Assembly (NCBI RefSeq): GCF_900143535.1
Contig: NZ_FRFA01000002.1
Coordinates: 372,001 to 436,000 of the forward strand
Source: Tateyamaria sp. Alg231-49
GTDB lineage: Bacteria; Pseudomonadota; Alphaproteobacteria; Rhodobacterales; Rhodobacteraceae
Reading direction: 5' to 3'
Length of the DNA stretch: 64,000 bases
The number at the start of each line of letters is the position of its first letter. The first letter of the stretch is position 1. Below are positions 26,313 to 36,127 of the stretch, piece by piece. The position numbers and the translations under genes were made by a program. Under the pieces are notes generated by a model. The model worked only from the letters and a program-made list of their open reading frames with translations. It did no database searches and was not told the origin of the DNA.

Positions 26313-26807
26313 GTGAGTAAGATGAAATCAGATATCAAAGGCCCGGCGCATATAACGCGTCGGGCCTTTGGCTTTGGAGCAGGGGCCCTTGTTTTGGGCG
26401 GCGCGGTCTTTGTATCGCGCTGGTTTAACATTTCGGCCGATGCCGAAGCCGACGGCAATTTGCGCGTTGAGGATGCACACAAGGCCGCGTTGTCCGGCAC
26501 TGTTTTGCTGGTCGACATCCGTCGCCCTGACGAATGGCAGCGCACCGGAGTGGGAGAAGGCGCCGTTGCGCTGGACATGCGCCGTGAAGACTTTACTGAC
26601 GCGCTCCTTGCGCATACCGCGGGTCGGCAGGATGTGCCCGTGGCGTTGATCTGTGCGCGAGGCGTGCGGTCCCGTGGACTAACGGCACGGCTGACCTCTG
26701 CGGGGTTCACAAACATCATCGATGTGCCCGAAGGCATGCTTGGCTCTGGCGCAGGACCCGGTTGGCTAAAGCGTGGTTTGCCCGTGGTCGCGTGGTCCCC
26801 GACCTAG
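26313..26807 (+). CDS. Exported or membrane-anchored rhodanese-like protein
   Basis: About 164 residues. A twin-arginine type leader (TRRAFGFGAGALVLGGAVF) precedes a rhodanese domain: VLLVDIRRPDEWQRTGVGEGA, with the active cysteine in LICARGVRSRG near residue 118. The domain would transfer sulfur or sense it. GTG 26313 has an AGGG site five bases upstream; ATG 26322 is the alternative. The open frame back to 26181 lies inside the YHS gene and is not used. Probably one operon with the YHS gene. Confidence 0.8.
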   Translation: MSKMKSDIKGPAHITRRAFGFGAGALVLGGAVFVSRWFNISADAEADGNLRVEDAHKAALSGTVLLVDIRRPDEWQRTGVGEGAVALDMRREDFTDALLAHTAGRQDVPVALICARGVRSRGLTARLTSAGFTNIIDVPEGMLGSGAGPGWLKRGLPVVAWSPT

Positions 26808-26944
26808 CACTTGCCAAACGGAGCGCGCCCACGCGCGCACGCCAATCTTGATTTGCTCCGCATCTGATGGATCCAATCAATGATCGGAATTTCCGCCCAA
26901 TTCAAAACGGGCGGTCGGCAACAGCGCCACAGCACATACCCAAA

Positions 26945-28783
26945 TTATTCTGCGGCGATGTCAGGTGCTTCGATACGTGCACGTAATCCGGCACGTGCCA
27001 CGCGCGCCCGGGCCACAATTGTTGGTTCGCGTAGCGTCAGCGGGTTGTCCAAACGCAGCGCCGGCGCCGTGGTCGCGCTGAGGGCCGACAGGGGCACGGC
27101 GAGCAGCAGGCTGATCATAATCGGCAGCAACCACAAAGAAACCAACCCAGACAACAGTCCTGTCAATAACAATGCGCCCATCACGCTTTCAATCCAGTGA
27201 AACTGGATCATCTTGCCCAAGGGATAGGCGCCAGCGTCCCGCTTTTGCGGCTGCCATCCGTTGCCGCGACCAAACACGCTGCGCAAAACTGCGCGCGTTT
27301 GCTGCACCATCATGATGGGAGCATACGCCACGGACAAGGCCAGTTCGATCCCGACAGCGCGCAGGAATACGCCCCTGCCGCCAAACAACTTGACCGCTTT
27401 GTTGTGTGTCAGGATCAATGTCGCGCAGGCCACTTTGGGCGCCAAAAGCATTGCGTACATCACCACCAGAAAGACGGCACTGTCGATATGCGTCATGGCG
27501 GGAGGCCAGTTCGGGAACAGCGGATTGGTCTCGTTGAAATAGGTGATCAGGTTGGTGTTGGAATCCCGACCCAATAGCGCCCAGAAGACCAGCAAAACGA
27601 ACCAAGCTGGCGACATGAGGTAGGCGGCCGCGCCCTGAAACAAGTGAAACCGGCTGATCGGGTGAAGGCCCCGTGTCGCCAGCAGGCGCAGGTGTTGCAG
27701 GTTGCCCCGGCACCATCGGTTGTCGCGGACCACATAGTCGATCAAGGTACCGGGCGTCTCTTCGTAGCTGCCTGAGATGCGCGGCAGAAACCGCACACGC
27801 CACCCGGCACGCCGCAACAGCGACGCTTCTACAAAATCGTGGGACAGGATCAGATCCGTGCGCCCTGTCACGCTGCGCAGATGCGGCAGGCCCGCAGCCG
27901 CAGCAAAGGCGCGGGTGCGGATGATCGCGTTATGGCCCCAATAGTTGCCCTCGGTCCGCGCCCAATGCGCCAGCCCTTCGGCCAGCAGCCAGCCGTAGGC
28001 GACGTTTGAAAACTGCTGCATTCGAGCAAACAGAGTATCGGCGCCAATCAGTTGCGGGCAACTTTGGATCAGACCGGTTTGTGGGTCAGCGGCCATTTCG
28101 CAAGCCAGCCGGTCAATCGCCCGCCCGGTCATCAGACTGTCGGCATCCAGCACTACCATCGCTTCATAGGCAGCTCCCCAACCTGTGATCCAATCCAGCA
28201 AGTTGCCGACTTTGCGGTCAGTGTTTTGGGGGCGGCGGCGATAATGGACAGGAAAGGGCGCGCTATCCGCCAGTGTTTCAAAGGCATGCAACTCTTGCGC
28301 CGCCAATGCGTCATCCCTTGTGTCTGAAAGTACGAACAGGCTGTAGCGGTGCCCGCCATTTTGTCGCGCCAGATCCGTCAACATAGCAGCAGCGTTGCCA
28401 AAGACATCAGAGGGGCGTTCGTTGTACACAGGCACCAAAAGAGCAACGTCCATGCCGGTTGCATGTGCGGCTTGCCGCTCTGGATCAAGCCTGCCGACCA
28501 GACCAACCGTGACCGTAGACACCGCCAGAGTCACCCAGACAAAGGTCAACCCGATCAGGGTGAGAAGGACATATTCCAACCAGCTCATTCCGCTGTTTTC
28601 AAACACGCCGTAAAGGCCCCAGACCATCAGTGCGGTCGTAATCAGCGCCGGAGCGAACACGGCGATGCGCCAGAACGGCGCCTGTTGTACGGGAGCCGTG
28701 ACGGCCATGTCAGGGGCCGCAGAAAAACTCTGCGCCGGCATAGCCAGCGGCGCGCGCGCCGGCATATGCACGTGTTGGCTCAC
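26945..28783 (-). CDS. opgH: Glucan biosynthesis glucosyltransferase OpgH (MdoH)
   Basis: About 612 residues. Two N-terminal membrane helices precede a GT2 domain with VPVYNERPSDVFGNAAAML near residue 115, VVLDADSLMTGRAIDRL near residue 205 and the Q/RxxRW-like DNRWCRGNLQHLRLL near residue 355, then several C-terminal helices. It polymerises UDP-glucose into the osmoregulated periplasmic glucan backbone. The frame extends to a GTG at 28807; the GTG at 28783, overlapping the opgG stop as GTGA, seems likelier. ATG 28765 is also possible. A CCGCCC/GGGCGG hairpin lies downstream at 26893-26914. Confidence 0.92.
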   Translation of the reverse strand: MSQHVHMPARAPLAMPAQSFSAAPDMAVTAPVQQAPFWRIAVFAPALITTALMVWGLYGVFENSGMSWLEYVLLTLIGLTFVWVTLAVSTVTVGLVGRLDPERQAAHATGMDVALLVPVYNERPSDVFGNAAAMLTDLARQNGGHRYSLFVLSDTRDDALAAQELHAFETLADSAPFPVHYRRRPQNTDRKVGNLLDWITGWGAAYEAMVVLDADSLMTGRAIDRLACEMAADPQTGLIQSCPQLIGADTLFARMQQFSNVAYGWLLAEGLAHWARTEGNYWGHNAIIRTRAFAAAAGLPHLRSVTGRTDLILSHDFVEASLLRRAGWRVRFLPRISGSYEETPGTLIDYVVRDNRWCRGNLQHLRLLATRGLHPISRFHLFQGAAAYLMSPAWFVLLVFWALLGRDSNTNLITYFNETNPLFPNWPPAMTHIDSAVFLVVMYAMLLAPKVACATLILTHNKAVKLFGGRGVFLRAVGIELALSVAYAPIMMVQQTRAVLRSVFGRGNGWQPQKRDAGAYPLGKMIQFHWIESVMGALLLTGLLSGLVSLWLLPIMISLLLAVPLSALSATTAPALRLDNPLTLREPTIVARARVARAGLRARIEAPDIAAE

Positions 28784-30312
28784 GACTGTGTCCAACGATA
28801 AAGCCACACTTCGCTCAGGGCCTGGCCATCAAGGCGCAGTTGGGCGCGGAATTCGGCCCACGTCGCCTCGCCCGGCGTAAATGTGAAGGCAAGGCGCGGG
28901 CCGCCTGTGGCGGGGTTGCGCTGAATGATCCCTTCGGTCACTTCGCCCGCGGAACTGCGCACCAGCCGTTCAATCTGACCCAGATCGTCTGGCACGTGAT
29001 CGCCCGCTTCAAAGTCGATGGCAAAGATGCGTCCACCCTCAGGTCGCCCACCGGCGGCTGTGTTGAGTACGCGCAAAGGCATGGCCGCCTTGGGCGCCGG
29101 GTCGCTGCCCCAATCGAGGCGATAGGTGATCTTGTGCGACGTGCCCGGTTCGATATCCGCCGAGGGGCGCCAGTAGGCGACAATGTTGTCGTAGATTTCG
29201 CGGTCCGCTGGTATTTCGACCAACTGGACATTGCCGCGCCCCCAGCCTTCGCCCGGAGTGACCCAGAGGCCGGGGCGGCGGTGGTAAAGGGCTTCGAGGT
29301 CATTGAAATCTTCGAAGTCACGCGCGCGCTGCATCAGGCCAAAACCGCGCGGATTGTTGTCCCCAAAGGCACTGATCTGCAGGGTCGTGGGATTGGCGAG
29401 CGGACGCCAGATCACCTCGCCTCCGCCGTTGTGGATCATCAATCCGTCATTGTCGTGAACTGCGGGGCGAAAGTCGTCAAAGCGCTGACGGTCCATGTCG
29501 TCAAAGAGGAACATAGACGTCAGGGGCGCGATGCCGACATGGGTCAGCGTATTGCGCGCGAAAATTTCGGCCTCTACCATCATGGTCAGGGGCTGGCCAG
29601 GCATGATTTCAAACCGATAGGCCCCTGTGCACGACGGGCTGTCGAGCAGGGCATGAAGCACGATCTTGGCCGAGCCGGAAGCGGGTTCTTCGAGCCAGAA
29701 ATGAGTGAAGTCGGGGAATTCCTCGCCCATCGGGTCGCCGGTCTTCAGGGCAAGACCGCGGGCCGAGAGACCATAGATGTCGCCCGTACCGATGCCCCGG
29801 AAATAGCTTGCGCCCTGAAAGACTGCGTATTCCTCGTAGATGCCCGGTTGGCGTAATTCGGCCCGCAGCCGCAGGCCGGAATAGCCCAACGTTTCGTCGA
29901 TCGGCACATCCGGGAATTTGTCAGTTGTGTCGAAAACGCCCATGTCAAAGACCATTGGGCGGGCCTGATCCCCCTGAACCACGTAGGTGCGGATAGCTTG
30001 AGGAAAGTAGAGACCGGGCGGGAAGACATCGACCCGTTGGGGCGCGTCGGACCCTTCCCACAGCGCGTTGCGACTGTCGAACCAGATCTTGCGATACTGA
30101 TCATAGGTCAGGTTGCGCCACTCCGCCGGGATCAACGGGCGAGGCTGATAGTCTCGCGAAGCCATCTCGCGTGCCATCTCGGCCACATCACTTGGTGCGA
30201 ATGGTTTCGTGTCCCCAAGCTGTAGACCGGGTTCAATTGTATCCTCGGCCCAAGACGCGCGCGGTGCTGCGGCGAGTGCCGCAAGGCTTGCCAAAAATTC
30301 ACGGCGTAGCAT
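28780..30312 (-). CDS. Periplasmic glucan biosynthesis protein OpgG/OpgD (MdoG type)
   Basis: A 510-residue periplasmic protein of the MdoG family. Recognisable stretches are RNLTYDQYRKIWFDSRNALWEG, FQGASYFRGIGTGDIYGLSARGLAL and YHRRPGLWVTPGEGWGRGNVQLVEIP. The leader MLRREFLASLAALAAAPRASWA has a twin-arginine RREFLAS motif, as OpgD does, so export may be folded via Tat. The ATG at 30312 overlaps the opgC stop (TGATG) after a GAGG site. It acts in building or branching periplasmic glucans with OpgH. Confidence 0.92.
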   Translation of the reverse strand: MLRREFLASLAALAAAPRASWAEDTIEPGLQLGDTKPFAPSDVAEMAREMASRDYQPRPLIPAEWRNLTYDQYRKIWFDSRNALWEGSDAPQRVDVFPPGLYFPQAIRTYVVQGDQARPMVFDMGVFDTTDKFPDVPIDETLGYSGLRLRAELRQPGIYEEYAVFQGASYFRGIGTGDIYGLSARGLALKTGDPMGEEFPDFTHFWLEEPASGSAKIVLHALLDSPSCTGAYRFEIMPGQPLTMMVEAEIFARNTLTHVGIAPLTSMFLFDDMDRQRFDDFRPAVHDNDGLMIHNGGGEVIWRPLANPTTLQISAFGDNNPRGFGLMQRARDFEDFNDLEALYHRRPGLWVTPGEGWGRGNVQLVEIPADREIYDNIVAYWRPSADIEPGTSHKITYRLDWGSDPAPKAAMPLRVLNTAAGGRPEGGRIFAIDFEAGDHVPDDLGQIERLVRSSAGEVTEGIIQRNPATGGPRLAFTFTPGEATWAEFRAQLRLDGQALSEVWLYRWTQS

Positions 30313-31568
30313 CAGCGGACCTCTTTCGGTTTCCATGGTGTCGTTTTGAACCAACCAGCCAGGTAGGCGGTCAGGATCAGGCAGCCGCAGCCGAAGGCAT
30401 TCACAGCCAAAACTGTTGCTGTCTCACGTCCCAGAATGTCCATCGCAAAGCCGTTGAACCGGGCGACAAAAATCGACACGACAAAGACGGCCAAAGACTG
30501 CTGCCCGACCTTGAGAATGATCTGAAGCACCACGTTCCATGCCCGCCCAAACGCCCCTGCGCCGGCCCGAATGCGGTTGCCTTTGTCCCCTGCAATCACC
30601 CAGCAAACGTAAGCCAGCGCAAGGAACTGGACATAGCGCAGCAGGCCAAAATCCGTCTTGGAAATCCATTGACGGTTGTCGATCCGCCACTCACGGGCCC
30701 AGTCAAAGCCGAACTCGCGAACGCCAATGTTGGACAAGGGAATGTTCGCCAACACAACGAATGCGGCAATCGCGATCAGTACAGGCGTTACAGGTGGCTT
30801 GGGTATCCACCCACGCATGAACGCAAAGCCGGTGAAGAATACCAGTTGCCAGCCAAATGGATTGAGGAACCAGCGCCGTTGCCAGTCATCATCCCCCACC
30901 CAAGGCTCAGCCGTGAAGTTGAGGTAGGGCAGGCCAAGGCTTTCCATGAAAGCGCGTTGGCCAAAAAACCACAGGGTGAGACTGGCAATGGCCAGCAGCG
31001 CAAAATGGGTGCGTCCAAGCACAATGACGATCGGCATCATGGCGAGGATCACCATGTACATCGGCAGGATGTCGAACAGATTAGGCACCCATTGCAGGGT
31101 CATAAAGCTGAACAAGATGTTCGGATTGTCCCAGTGCTCACCTTCGACAAACAGCATCCACAGGTTCAACTGGCCCCAATAGTTGCGCGTCGTGATCTCA
31201 AGGTCGGTGAGAAAAGCGAGCATCGCGGCGGTAGCGAAGAACAGGCCGATATGCGCCCAGTAGACCTGCCAGATGCGATAGAGGACGCGCGCCGTTCCCA
31301 AGACCCATCCGGCCCGATCAAACGTGGCCCCGAAGGCAATCGCCGAAGCCATGCCCGAACAGAACACAAAGATCTCGGTGGCGTCAGAAAAGCCGAACCG
31401 TGCCGGGATCCACGACGTGATGAAGTTGCCCGGCGTGTGGGCAAACAGGATGATGAACATCGCGATCCCGCGGAAAAAATCCAGACGGATATCACGCACC
31501 CGAACCGCATTGGCGGGGGCGGCAGCGGCGGGCGCTGCTTGGGTATGTGTTGGGTCGGCAAACGTCAT
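30312..31568 (-). CDS. opgC: OpgC family acyltransferase (glucan succinylation)
   Basis: A 418-residue integral membrane protein with about ten helices and the OpgC opening RDIRLDFFRGIAMFIILFAHTPGNFITSWIPARFGFSDATEIFVFCSG. OpgC transfers succinyl groups onto periplasmic glucans in Rhodobacter sphaeroides. It is the first gene of opgC-opgG-opgH, all overlapping, so synthesis and decoration are co-expressed. Start ATG at 31568 with an Ala-rich cytosolic leader of about 25 residues. Confidence 0.9.
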   Translation of the reverse strand: MTFADPTHTQAAPAAAAPANAVRVRDIRLDFFRGIAMFIILFAHTPGNFITSWIPARFGFSDATEIFVFCSGMASAIAFGATFDRAGWVLGTARVLYRIWQVYWAHIGLFFATAAMLAFLTDLEITTRNYWGQLNLWMLFVEGEHWDNPNILFSFMTLQWVPNLFDILPMYMVILAMMPIVIVLGRTHFALLAIASLTLWFFGQRAFMESLGLPYLNFTAEPWVGDDDWQRRWFLNPFGWQLVFFTGFAFMRGWIPKPPVTPVLIAIAAFVVLANIPLSNIGVREFGFDWAREWRIDNRQWISKTDFGLLRYVQFLALAYVCWVIAGDKGNRIRAGAGAFGRAWNVVLQIILKVGQQSLAVFVVSIFVARFNGFAMDILGRETATVLAVNAFGCGCLILTAYLAGWFKTTPWKPKEVR

Positions 31569-31614
31569 GGCCGTTCTTTAGTCTTCTTTACTCAGGTTGT
31601 CTTGACCCACCGGA

Positions 31615-32961
31615 TTATTGAGCCGGGATACGCCGTGCATTGTGGATGCTGGCAAGGCGAGTGCTGGAGAACCTGTCCATCGCGCCTGCGCGGCGTGCGA
31701 TGCGGTCTTCGATAAGTGTTTCAGTGGCATCAACCAGTCCTGCACGCAGACCTGCGTCGATCGTCATCCGTTCAAACACATCGCGCTGGGCGTGGCTGCC
31801 CCCGATGGTTTGCATGCCGGGACGCGCCGCAGCGAGGCTTTGGAAGGCTTGTTCGTACCGCCCTTCGGAAAAGGCATTTAAACCTGCAAGAGCAGCCTGA
31901 CCCGGGTTGGCAACTCGCGCGGGCATCTCACCACTGCGCACCGCGTCGCGGGCAAACCGGTTGGTCATAGAGGCTTGGGCGGTACTGCGCCCGGCGGCAC
32001 CTAGGGCCAGCATGTAATGCAGATCGGCGAAAACGAGACAGCCATCGTCTGTGCGGTTTTGGGCCAGATCGGCCAACTCGTCCCAGCGAGCGCCGACATG
32101 GACACCTTCCAATTCCAGACGCATCAGTAACGATGTGGCGTTGGCCATGTCGCGGTAGTCATCCGTCTTTTCGCTTCGCACCTGATCGTCGTAGATCGCC
32201 AGCACGATGTCTGTCTCACCCCGGTCCAAATGCAGCAGCGCTTTGTGCCACCATACGTGGTAGCGGAAGTTGTTACAGTGATCCCAGGCCGAACAGTTGT
32301 TTTCGATCAGCGCAATGCCGTGGTCGGGGCGCGCTGTCATGTCATAGACGTGGGCCACGGCGTGCAGACCCCACGCGTCGTCACCGGCCAGCCCCAGCCC
32401 CTTGAGGCCAGCGCCTTCGGCGGCGTCATACTCGCCCGTTTCTTCAAGAGTGAAAGCGTGGCAGCCAAGCACGTATCCTTCCAGATCGTGACCTTTATGC
32501 GCATCCAGCACGTTCTCGATGGATGTCCGCATACCCACGCCATCGCCAAGGATAAAGCGGATGGCATGACTGACTTTGGCGGATAGGGTGTCAGTGGGGT
32601 GATCAACCAGTATCCGCTCCATTGCAGCAATTGCACCGGACGGTCGTCCGTCCAACCATTCTCCAAGGGCGCGGACCCACAGGCGTTCGCGGGTGCTGCC
32701 GCCGGATGCGGCCAATGCCGCCACGGCCGCCTGCCCAGCCTCGCGCGCCACTGCGTTCAACTCGCGCCGACCCATCATCAGAGAGAACAGCCCCTTGGCC
32801 GCGTGTCCCATCGCAAAGTTCGGAGCCCCGCTGAGCACAGCGCCCAGATGTGTTGGGGTTGCTGTACCATGTGCCATGAACGCGCGGATCAGAGCGTTCC
32901 ATTCCTCAAGCAATGCAGGATCGTCCAAACTGACGGGGGATTGGCAAATGTCGTACATCAT
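31615..32961 (-). CDS. Tetratricopeptide repeat protein 38-like protein
   Basis: A 448-residue soluble protein made of helical repeats, matching the TTC38-type family found across bacteria and animals: GHAAKGLFSLMMGRRELNAVA near residue 52, HDLEGYVLGCHAFTLEETGEYDAAE, and the conserved WGLHAVAHVYDM followed by FRYHVWWHKALLHLDRGE. It has no signal peptide. Function is unknown for the family; a protein-interaction role is likely. Its start has two adjacent ATGs at 32961. The 178 bases upstream (32962-33139) show nothing clear. Confidence 0.85.
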   Translation of the reverse strand: MMYDICQSPVSLDDPALLEEWNALIRAFMAHGTATPTHLGAVLSGAPNFAMGHAAKGLFSLMMGRRELNAVAREAGQAAVAALAASGGSTRERLWVRALGEWLDGRPSGAIAAMERILVDHPTDTLSAKVSHAIRFILGDGVGMRTSIENVLDAHKGHDLEGYVLGCHAFTLEETGEYDAAEGAGLKGLGLAGDDAWGLHAVAHVYDMTARPDHGIALIENNCSAWDHCNNFRYHVWWHKALLHLDRGETDIVLAIYDDQVRSEKTDDYRDMANATSLLMRLELEGVHVGARWDELADLAQNRTDDGCLVFADLHYMLALGAAGRSTAQASMTNRFARDAVRSGEMPARVANPGQAALAGLNAFSEGRYEQAFQSLAAARPGMQTIGGSHAQRDVFERMTIDAGLRAGLVDATETLIEDRIARRAGAMDRFSSTRLASIHNARRIPAQ

Positions 32962-33139
32962 AGAAGGAAAACCCTTTATCTCGTGCTGTCTAACGCTCTA
33001 AACCATCTGGCTCTTTTTGGGACCCATTGCGCGCTGCTCACACGCACACGTGAAGGTCGAGCAGGGATTCCGTGAGCAAAATTTCAGCGTGTAAGGTCAG
33101 AAACGGCGGTTTTCAGCCAAAGCGCTTGGGGGCAGTGCC

Positions 33140-34342
33140 TCAATCTTGCTTTTTCGCAGATTTCAGAGTGGCGAGAACGGCTTGGGTGTCTTGACCAAAC
33201 CGGGGCGGGGCCCGGTCATAACGCACAGGCGTCGCAGAAAACTTTAGTGGATTCGCCAAAAGACGGACGTGGCCGTCAGCGACATCGTCGCGTTCGACTT
33301 CGACAACCGTTCCGCGTGCTTGCGCCTGCTCCGATGCTAACGCCTCGGCCACATCATGGATCGGGCCGCAGGGGACTTTGACCGCTTGTAACATCTGCAG
33401 GATATCGGCCTTCGCCATCTTCGAAAGGATCGGGCGCAAAGTTGGGATCAGGCTTTCGCGGTTCTCAATACGGCCAAGATTGGTCACAAAACGCGCATCC
33501 TGTGCCAGTTCCGGCACGCCGAGTGCATCGCAAAACCGAGCAAATTGCGCATCGTTGCCGACAGCGATCAGGACGTGTCCATCACTGGCCTCAAACGCAT
33601 CGTAAGGCACAATGTTGGGGTGCGCATTGCCGCGGCGTTCGGGCACTTGGCCGGACGTGAGGTAGTTGCATCCTTCATTAATCAACCAGGCCATTTGCGC
33701 ATCGACAAGGGACAGGTCGATGTGCTGGCCTTCGCCTGTGTGATCGCGGTGGCGCAGGGCCGCGAGAATGCCGATTGTCGCGTACATCCCGCACATCACA
33801 TCCGCTATGCCGACGCCGACTTTCATGGGCGCTCCCTCCGGTTCGCCGGTCAGTGACATGATCCCGCCATAGCCTTGCGCCATCAAATCGTATCCCGGCT
33901 GGTCCCGGTTTGGCCCGTGCTGTCCAAAGCCCGAGATCGAGCAGTAGACAAGCCCCGGATGCGCCGCGCGCAAGGTAGCGTGATCCAGCCCGTATTTGAC
34001 CAGTCCGTCCGGTTTGTAATTCTCGATCACAATGTCCGCGCGTGCGGCCAGTTGGCGTATGATGTCCTGCCCTTCGGGGGTAGAGATATCGACGGCAATG
34101 GACTGTTTGTTCCGGTTGGCCGCCATGAAGTAGGCCGACAGGTCTGTAGGCTTGCCATCGGTGCCCTTGGCATAATTCGGCCCCCACCCACGGGTGTCGT
34201 CTCCGCCGGTTTTTGGGTTTTCGACCTTGATCACTGTCGCGCCCAAATCTCCCAGCAGTTGGGTGGCAGTCGGGCCTGCAAGGATGCGGGACAGATCAAG
34301 GACGAATACGCCATCCAATGCGCCGGGTTTAGATGCGTCCAT
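33140..34342 (-). CDS. CaiB/BaiF (class III) CoA-transferase
   Basis: A 400-residue family III CoA-transferase. FVLDLSRILAGPTATQLLGDLGATVIKVE opens the fold, the catalytic Asp lies in HIDLSLVDAQMAWL near residue 205, and GYDLMAQGYGGIMSLTGEP near residue 150 is conserved. It moves CoA between carboxylic acids. It overlaps the end of the upstream TPP-dependent enzyme gene by 14 bases, so the two should act on the same substrate. The specific acids cannot be read from sequence. Confidence 0.92.
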   Translation of the reverse strand: MDASKPGALDGVFVLDLSRILAGPTATQLLGDLGATVIKVENPKTGGDDTRGWGPNYAKGTDGKPTDLSAYFMAANRNKQSIAVDISTPEGQDIIRQLAARADIVIENYKPDGLVKYGLDHATLRAAHPGLVYCSISGFGQHGPNRDQPGYDLMAQGYGGIMSLTGEPEGAPMKVGVGIADVMCGMYATIGILAALRHRDHTGEGQHIDLSLVDAQMAWLINEGCNYLTSGQVPERRGNAHPNIVPYDAFEASDGHVLIAVGNDAQFARFCDALGVPELAQDARFVTNLGRIENRESLIPTLRPILSKMAKADILQMLQAVKVPCGPIHDVAEALASEQAQARGTVVEVERDDVADGHVRLLANPLKFSATPVRYDRAPPRFGQDTQAVLATLKSAKKQD

Positions 34343-35978
34343 CGTAAGCCCCCCGGTCGATCACGCAGGCGATCACACTAAAGGTGTCGCTGGATTGGGC
34401 GGTTTGCAATGCGTTCTGTAACTCGGCGCGTGAACTCACGGTGAGGCCAGCTCCGCCAAAGGCGCGGCCCATGGCGGCAAAGTCGTGTTTTGCAAATTCA
34501 ACACCTTTATTGCTCAACTGCCTCTGGCGTTGTTTCAACTCGATAAGAGCCAGTGAAGCATCAACAAAAACCACAAAGATTGTGTTCAGGCCCAACTCTG
34601 CGGCCGTTGACAACTCTCCCGCAACCATCAGGAACCCGGCATCCCCGGAAAAACTGACCACACAACGATCAGGTTCAACCACTTGGGCGCCCATCGCCAA
34701 GGGTATGGCGCAGCCCATCGTGCAAAGCGCGGACGACTGCATGATGCCGCGTGGTTCGAAACACTGCCACATCTGGCTCAACAAAATACGGTGCGCGCCG
34801 CTGTCGGCAGTGGCCAGCGTGTCGCGGGGCAGGGCGGTGCGGCAGGTATCGATCACAGCGGCGGGCCCCCATGCGTCGTCACATGGGAATGCGGTGGCCA
34901 AATCGACACGCGCTTTGTCCACTTCTCCGCCTGCCCATGTGGCGTTTGGCGTCACGCCGTCGCGCATCGCGGCCAGCGTCGCGCCACAGTCCGCCACGAC
35001 ATTCAGGCTCGCTTGATGCATGTAATGGTGGTTCGGCTCTGCCGTGATGTCGATCATGGTCTGGATGCCGGGAAAGTAGAAATCTCGCCATCCTGTGCGC
35101 ATCTCGATCGGGTCATAGCCAAGGCCGATAATCAGATCCGCGCGTTGCACAAGAGGCAGCAGAACGGCGTCCGCCTTTGGAGACAGTCCTGCACCACCTA
35201 GAGCAAGCGGGTGATCTTCGGGAAGTAACCCTTTTGCTTTGTACGTGGTGATGACGGGTACGTTGAAGGTCTCAACAAAGCTGCGCAATGCCTCTGAGAT
35301 GTCTGCGCGCCGGGTATCGAACCCTTGGGTCAGCGCATCTACGCCTACGATCAGAATGGGGCGTTCTGCGCGGGCCAGATGCGCGCGCATCTCCTCGAGT
35401 TGAGCGGGAGCAGGTACCACGGGCGAGGCCACAGCGCGATGCGCAGGGATCTCCGGGGTGACAGGCGTGACGGCGACAGTAATGGGCACATCGATGTGCA
35501 CTGGGCCAGGCCGTCCTTCGGTTGCAATGGCCACAGCCTTGTCCGCGATCACATGCGCAGCTCCGGTGTTGAGCGTGAACGTCGCTTTGGTGATGGGGCG
35601 GAATACCTGCGTCTGGTCAAGCACCTGATGGGTGTAGGTTTGTGCCTCATCCTCATCCACGCAACCTGCCAACACGATAAGGGGCACGCGGTCCTGATGG
35701 GCGTTGGCGACCGCATTCACACCGTTCAGTGCGCCCGGTCCTACCGTCGCGACCAGTATGCCCGGTGCCCCTGTGCGGTGCCACGCGCCCTCTGCCATAA
35801 AGGCAGCAGCGTTTTCATGTTTGCACAGAATGAACGAAATCCCGGCACGCTCCAGCGCATCCACCAGCGTCAGAACTTCACCCCCCGGCATCCCAAAGGC
35901 ATGGCGACACCCCGCATCATAAAGGCGCGCCGCCAGGACGTCAGCGGCGCGGGGTGGAGAAGGGGGTATATCGGTCAT
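34329..35978 (-). CDS. Thiamine-pyrophosphate-dependent enzyme (acetolactate synthase-like)
   Basis: A 549-residue three-domain TPP enzyme: FGMPGGEVLTLVDAL and the catalytic Glu in CKHENAAAFMAEGAW in the N-terminal domain, a central domain, and the TPP/Mg domain with FSGDAGFLMVAGELSTAAELGLN. The usual Asn metal ligand at the end of that motif appears as Asp (VFVDASLA). It starts at ATG 35978 rather than 36023. Pairing with a CoA-transferase recalls oxalyl-CoA decarboxylase or 2-hydroxyacyl-CoA lyase systems, but the sequence is not Oxc; substrate unknown. Confidence 0.82.
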   Translation of the reverse strand: MTDIPPSPPRAADVLAARLYDAGCRHAFGMPGGEVLTLVDALERAGISFILCKHENAAAFMAEGAWHRTGAPGILVATVGPGALNGVNAVANAHQDRVPLIVLAGCVDEDEAQTYTHQVLDQTQVFRPITKATFTLNTGAAHVIADKAVAIATEGRPGPVHIDVPITVAVTPVTPEIPAHRAVASPVVPAPAQLEEMRAHLARAERPILIVGVDALTQGFDTRRADISEALRSFVETFNVPVITTYKAKGLLPEDHPLALGGAGLSPKADAVLLPLVQRADLIIGLGYDPIEMRTGWRDFYFPGIQTMIDITAEPNHHYMHQASLNVVADCGATLAAMRDGVTPNATWAGGEVDKARVDLATAFPCDDAWGPAAVIDTCRTALPRDTLATADSGAHRILLSQMWQCFEPRGIMQSSALCTMGCAIPLAMGAQVVEPDRCVVSFSGDAGFLMVAGELSTAAELGLNTIFVVFVDASLALIELKQRQRQLSNKGVEFAKHDFAAMGRAFGGAGLTVSSRAELQNALQTAQSSDTFSVIACVIDRGAYDGRI

Positions 35979-36089
35979 CTTCGCTCTTTCACGTCTGATC
36001 GCGGGCTCGCGCCTAACTGTCACGGGCGTTCGACACGTTCAACTCACACCTGCGTTGTCAGATGTTTCAGTGCTTAAGGGGTATGCCTC

Positions 36090-36120
36090 TTGACCTTCCA
36101 GTCACGGGAACCCTTATATG
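36090..36120 (+). promoter_or_regulatory. CueR-type promoter of copA-cueR
   Basis: TTGACC (36090-36095) and TATATG (36115-36120) are separated by 19 bases, the overlong spacer typical of MerR-family promoters. The spacer holds the CueR-like dyad CCTTCC-N7-GGAACC. A 10-base tandem repeat CCTTATATGA (36112-36121 and 36122-36131) spans the -10 and the start codon. Transcription would begin at about 36127, right at the copA ATG. Confidence 0.7.
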
Positions 36121-36127
36121 ACCTTAT

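Noticed and set aside
25340-26737. 465-residue open frame on the minus strand across SseB, YHS and rhodanese genes
   Set aside because: Crosses three plus-strand genes with recognised domains and has no recognisable protein features.
30171-31715. 514-residue open frame on the plus strand opposite opgC and opgG
   Set aside because: It is antisense to two clearly recognised overlapping genes, has low-complexity charged composition and no motif; a GC-driven shadow.
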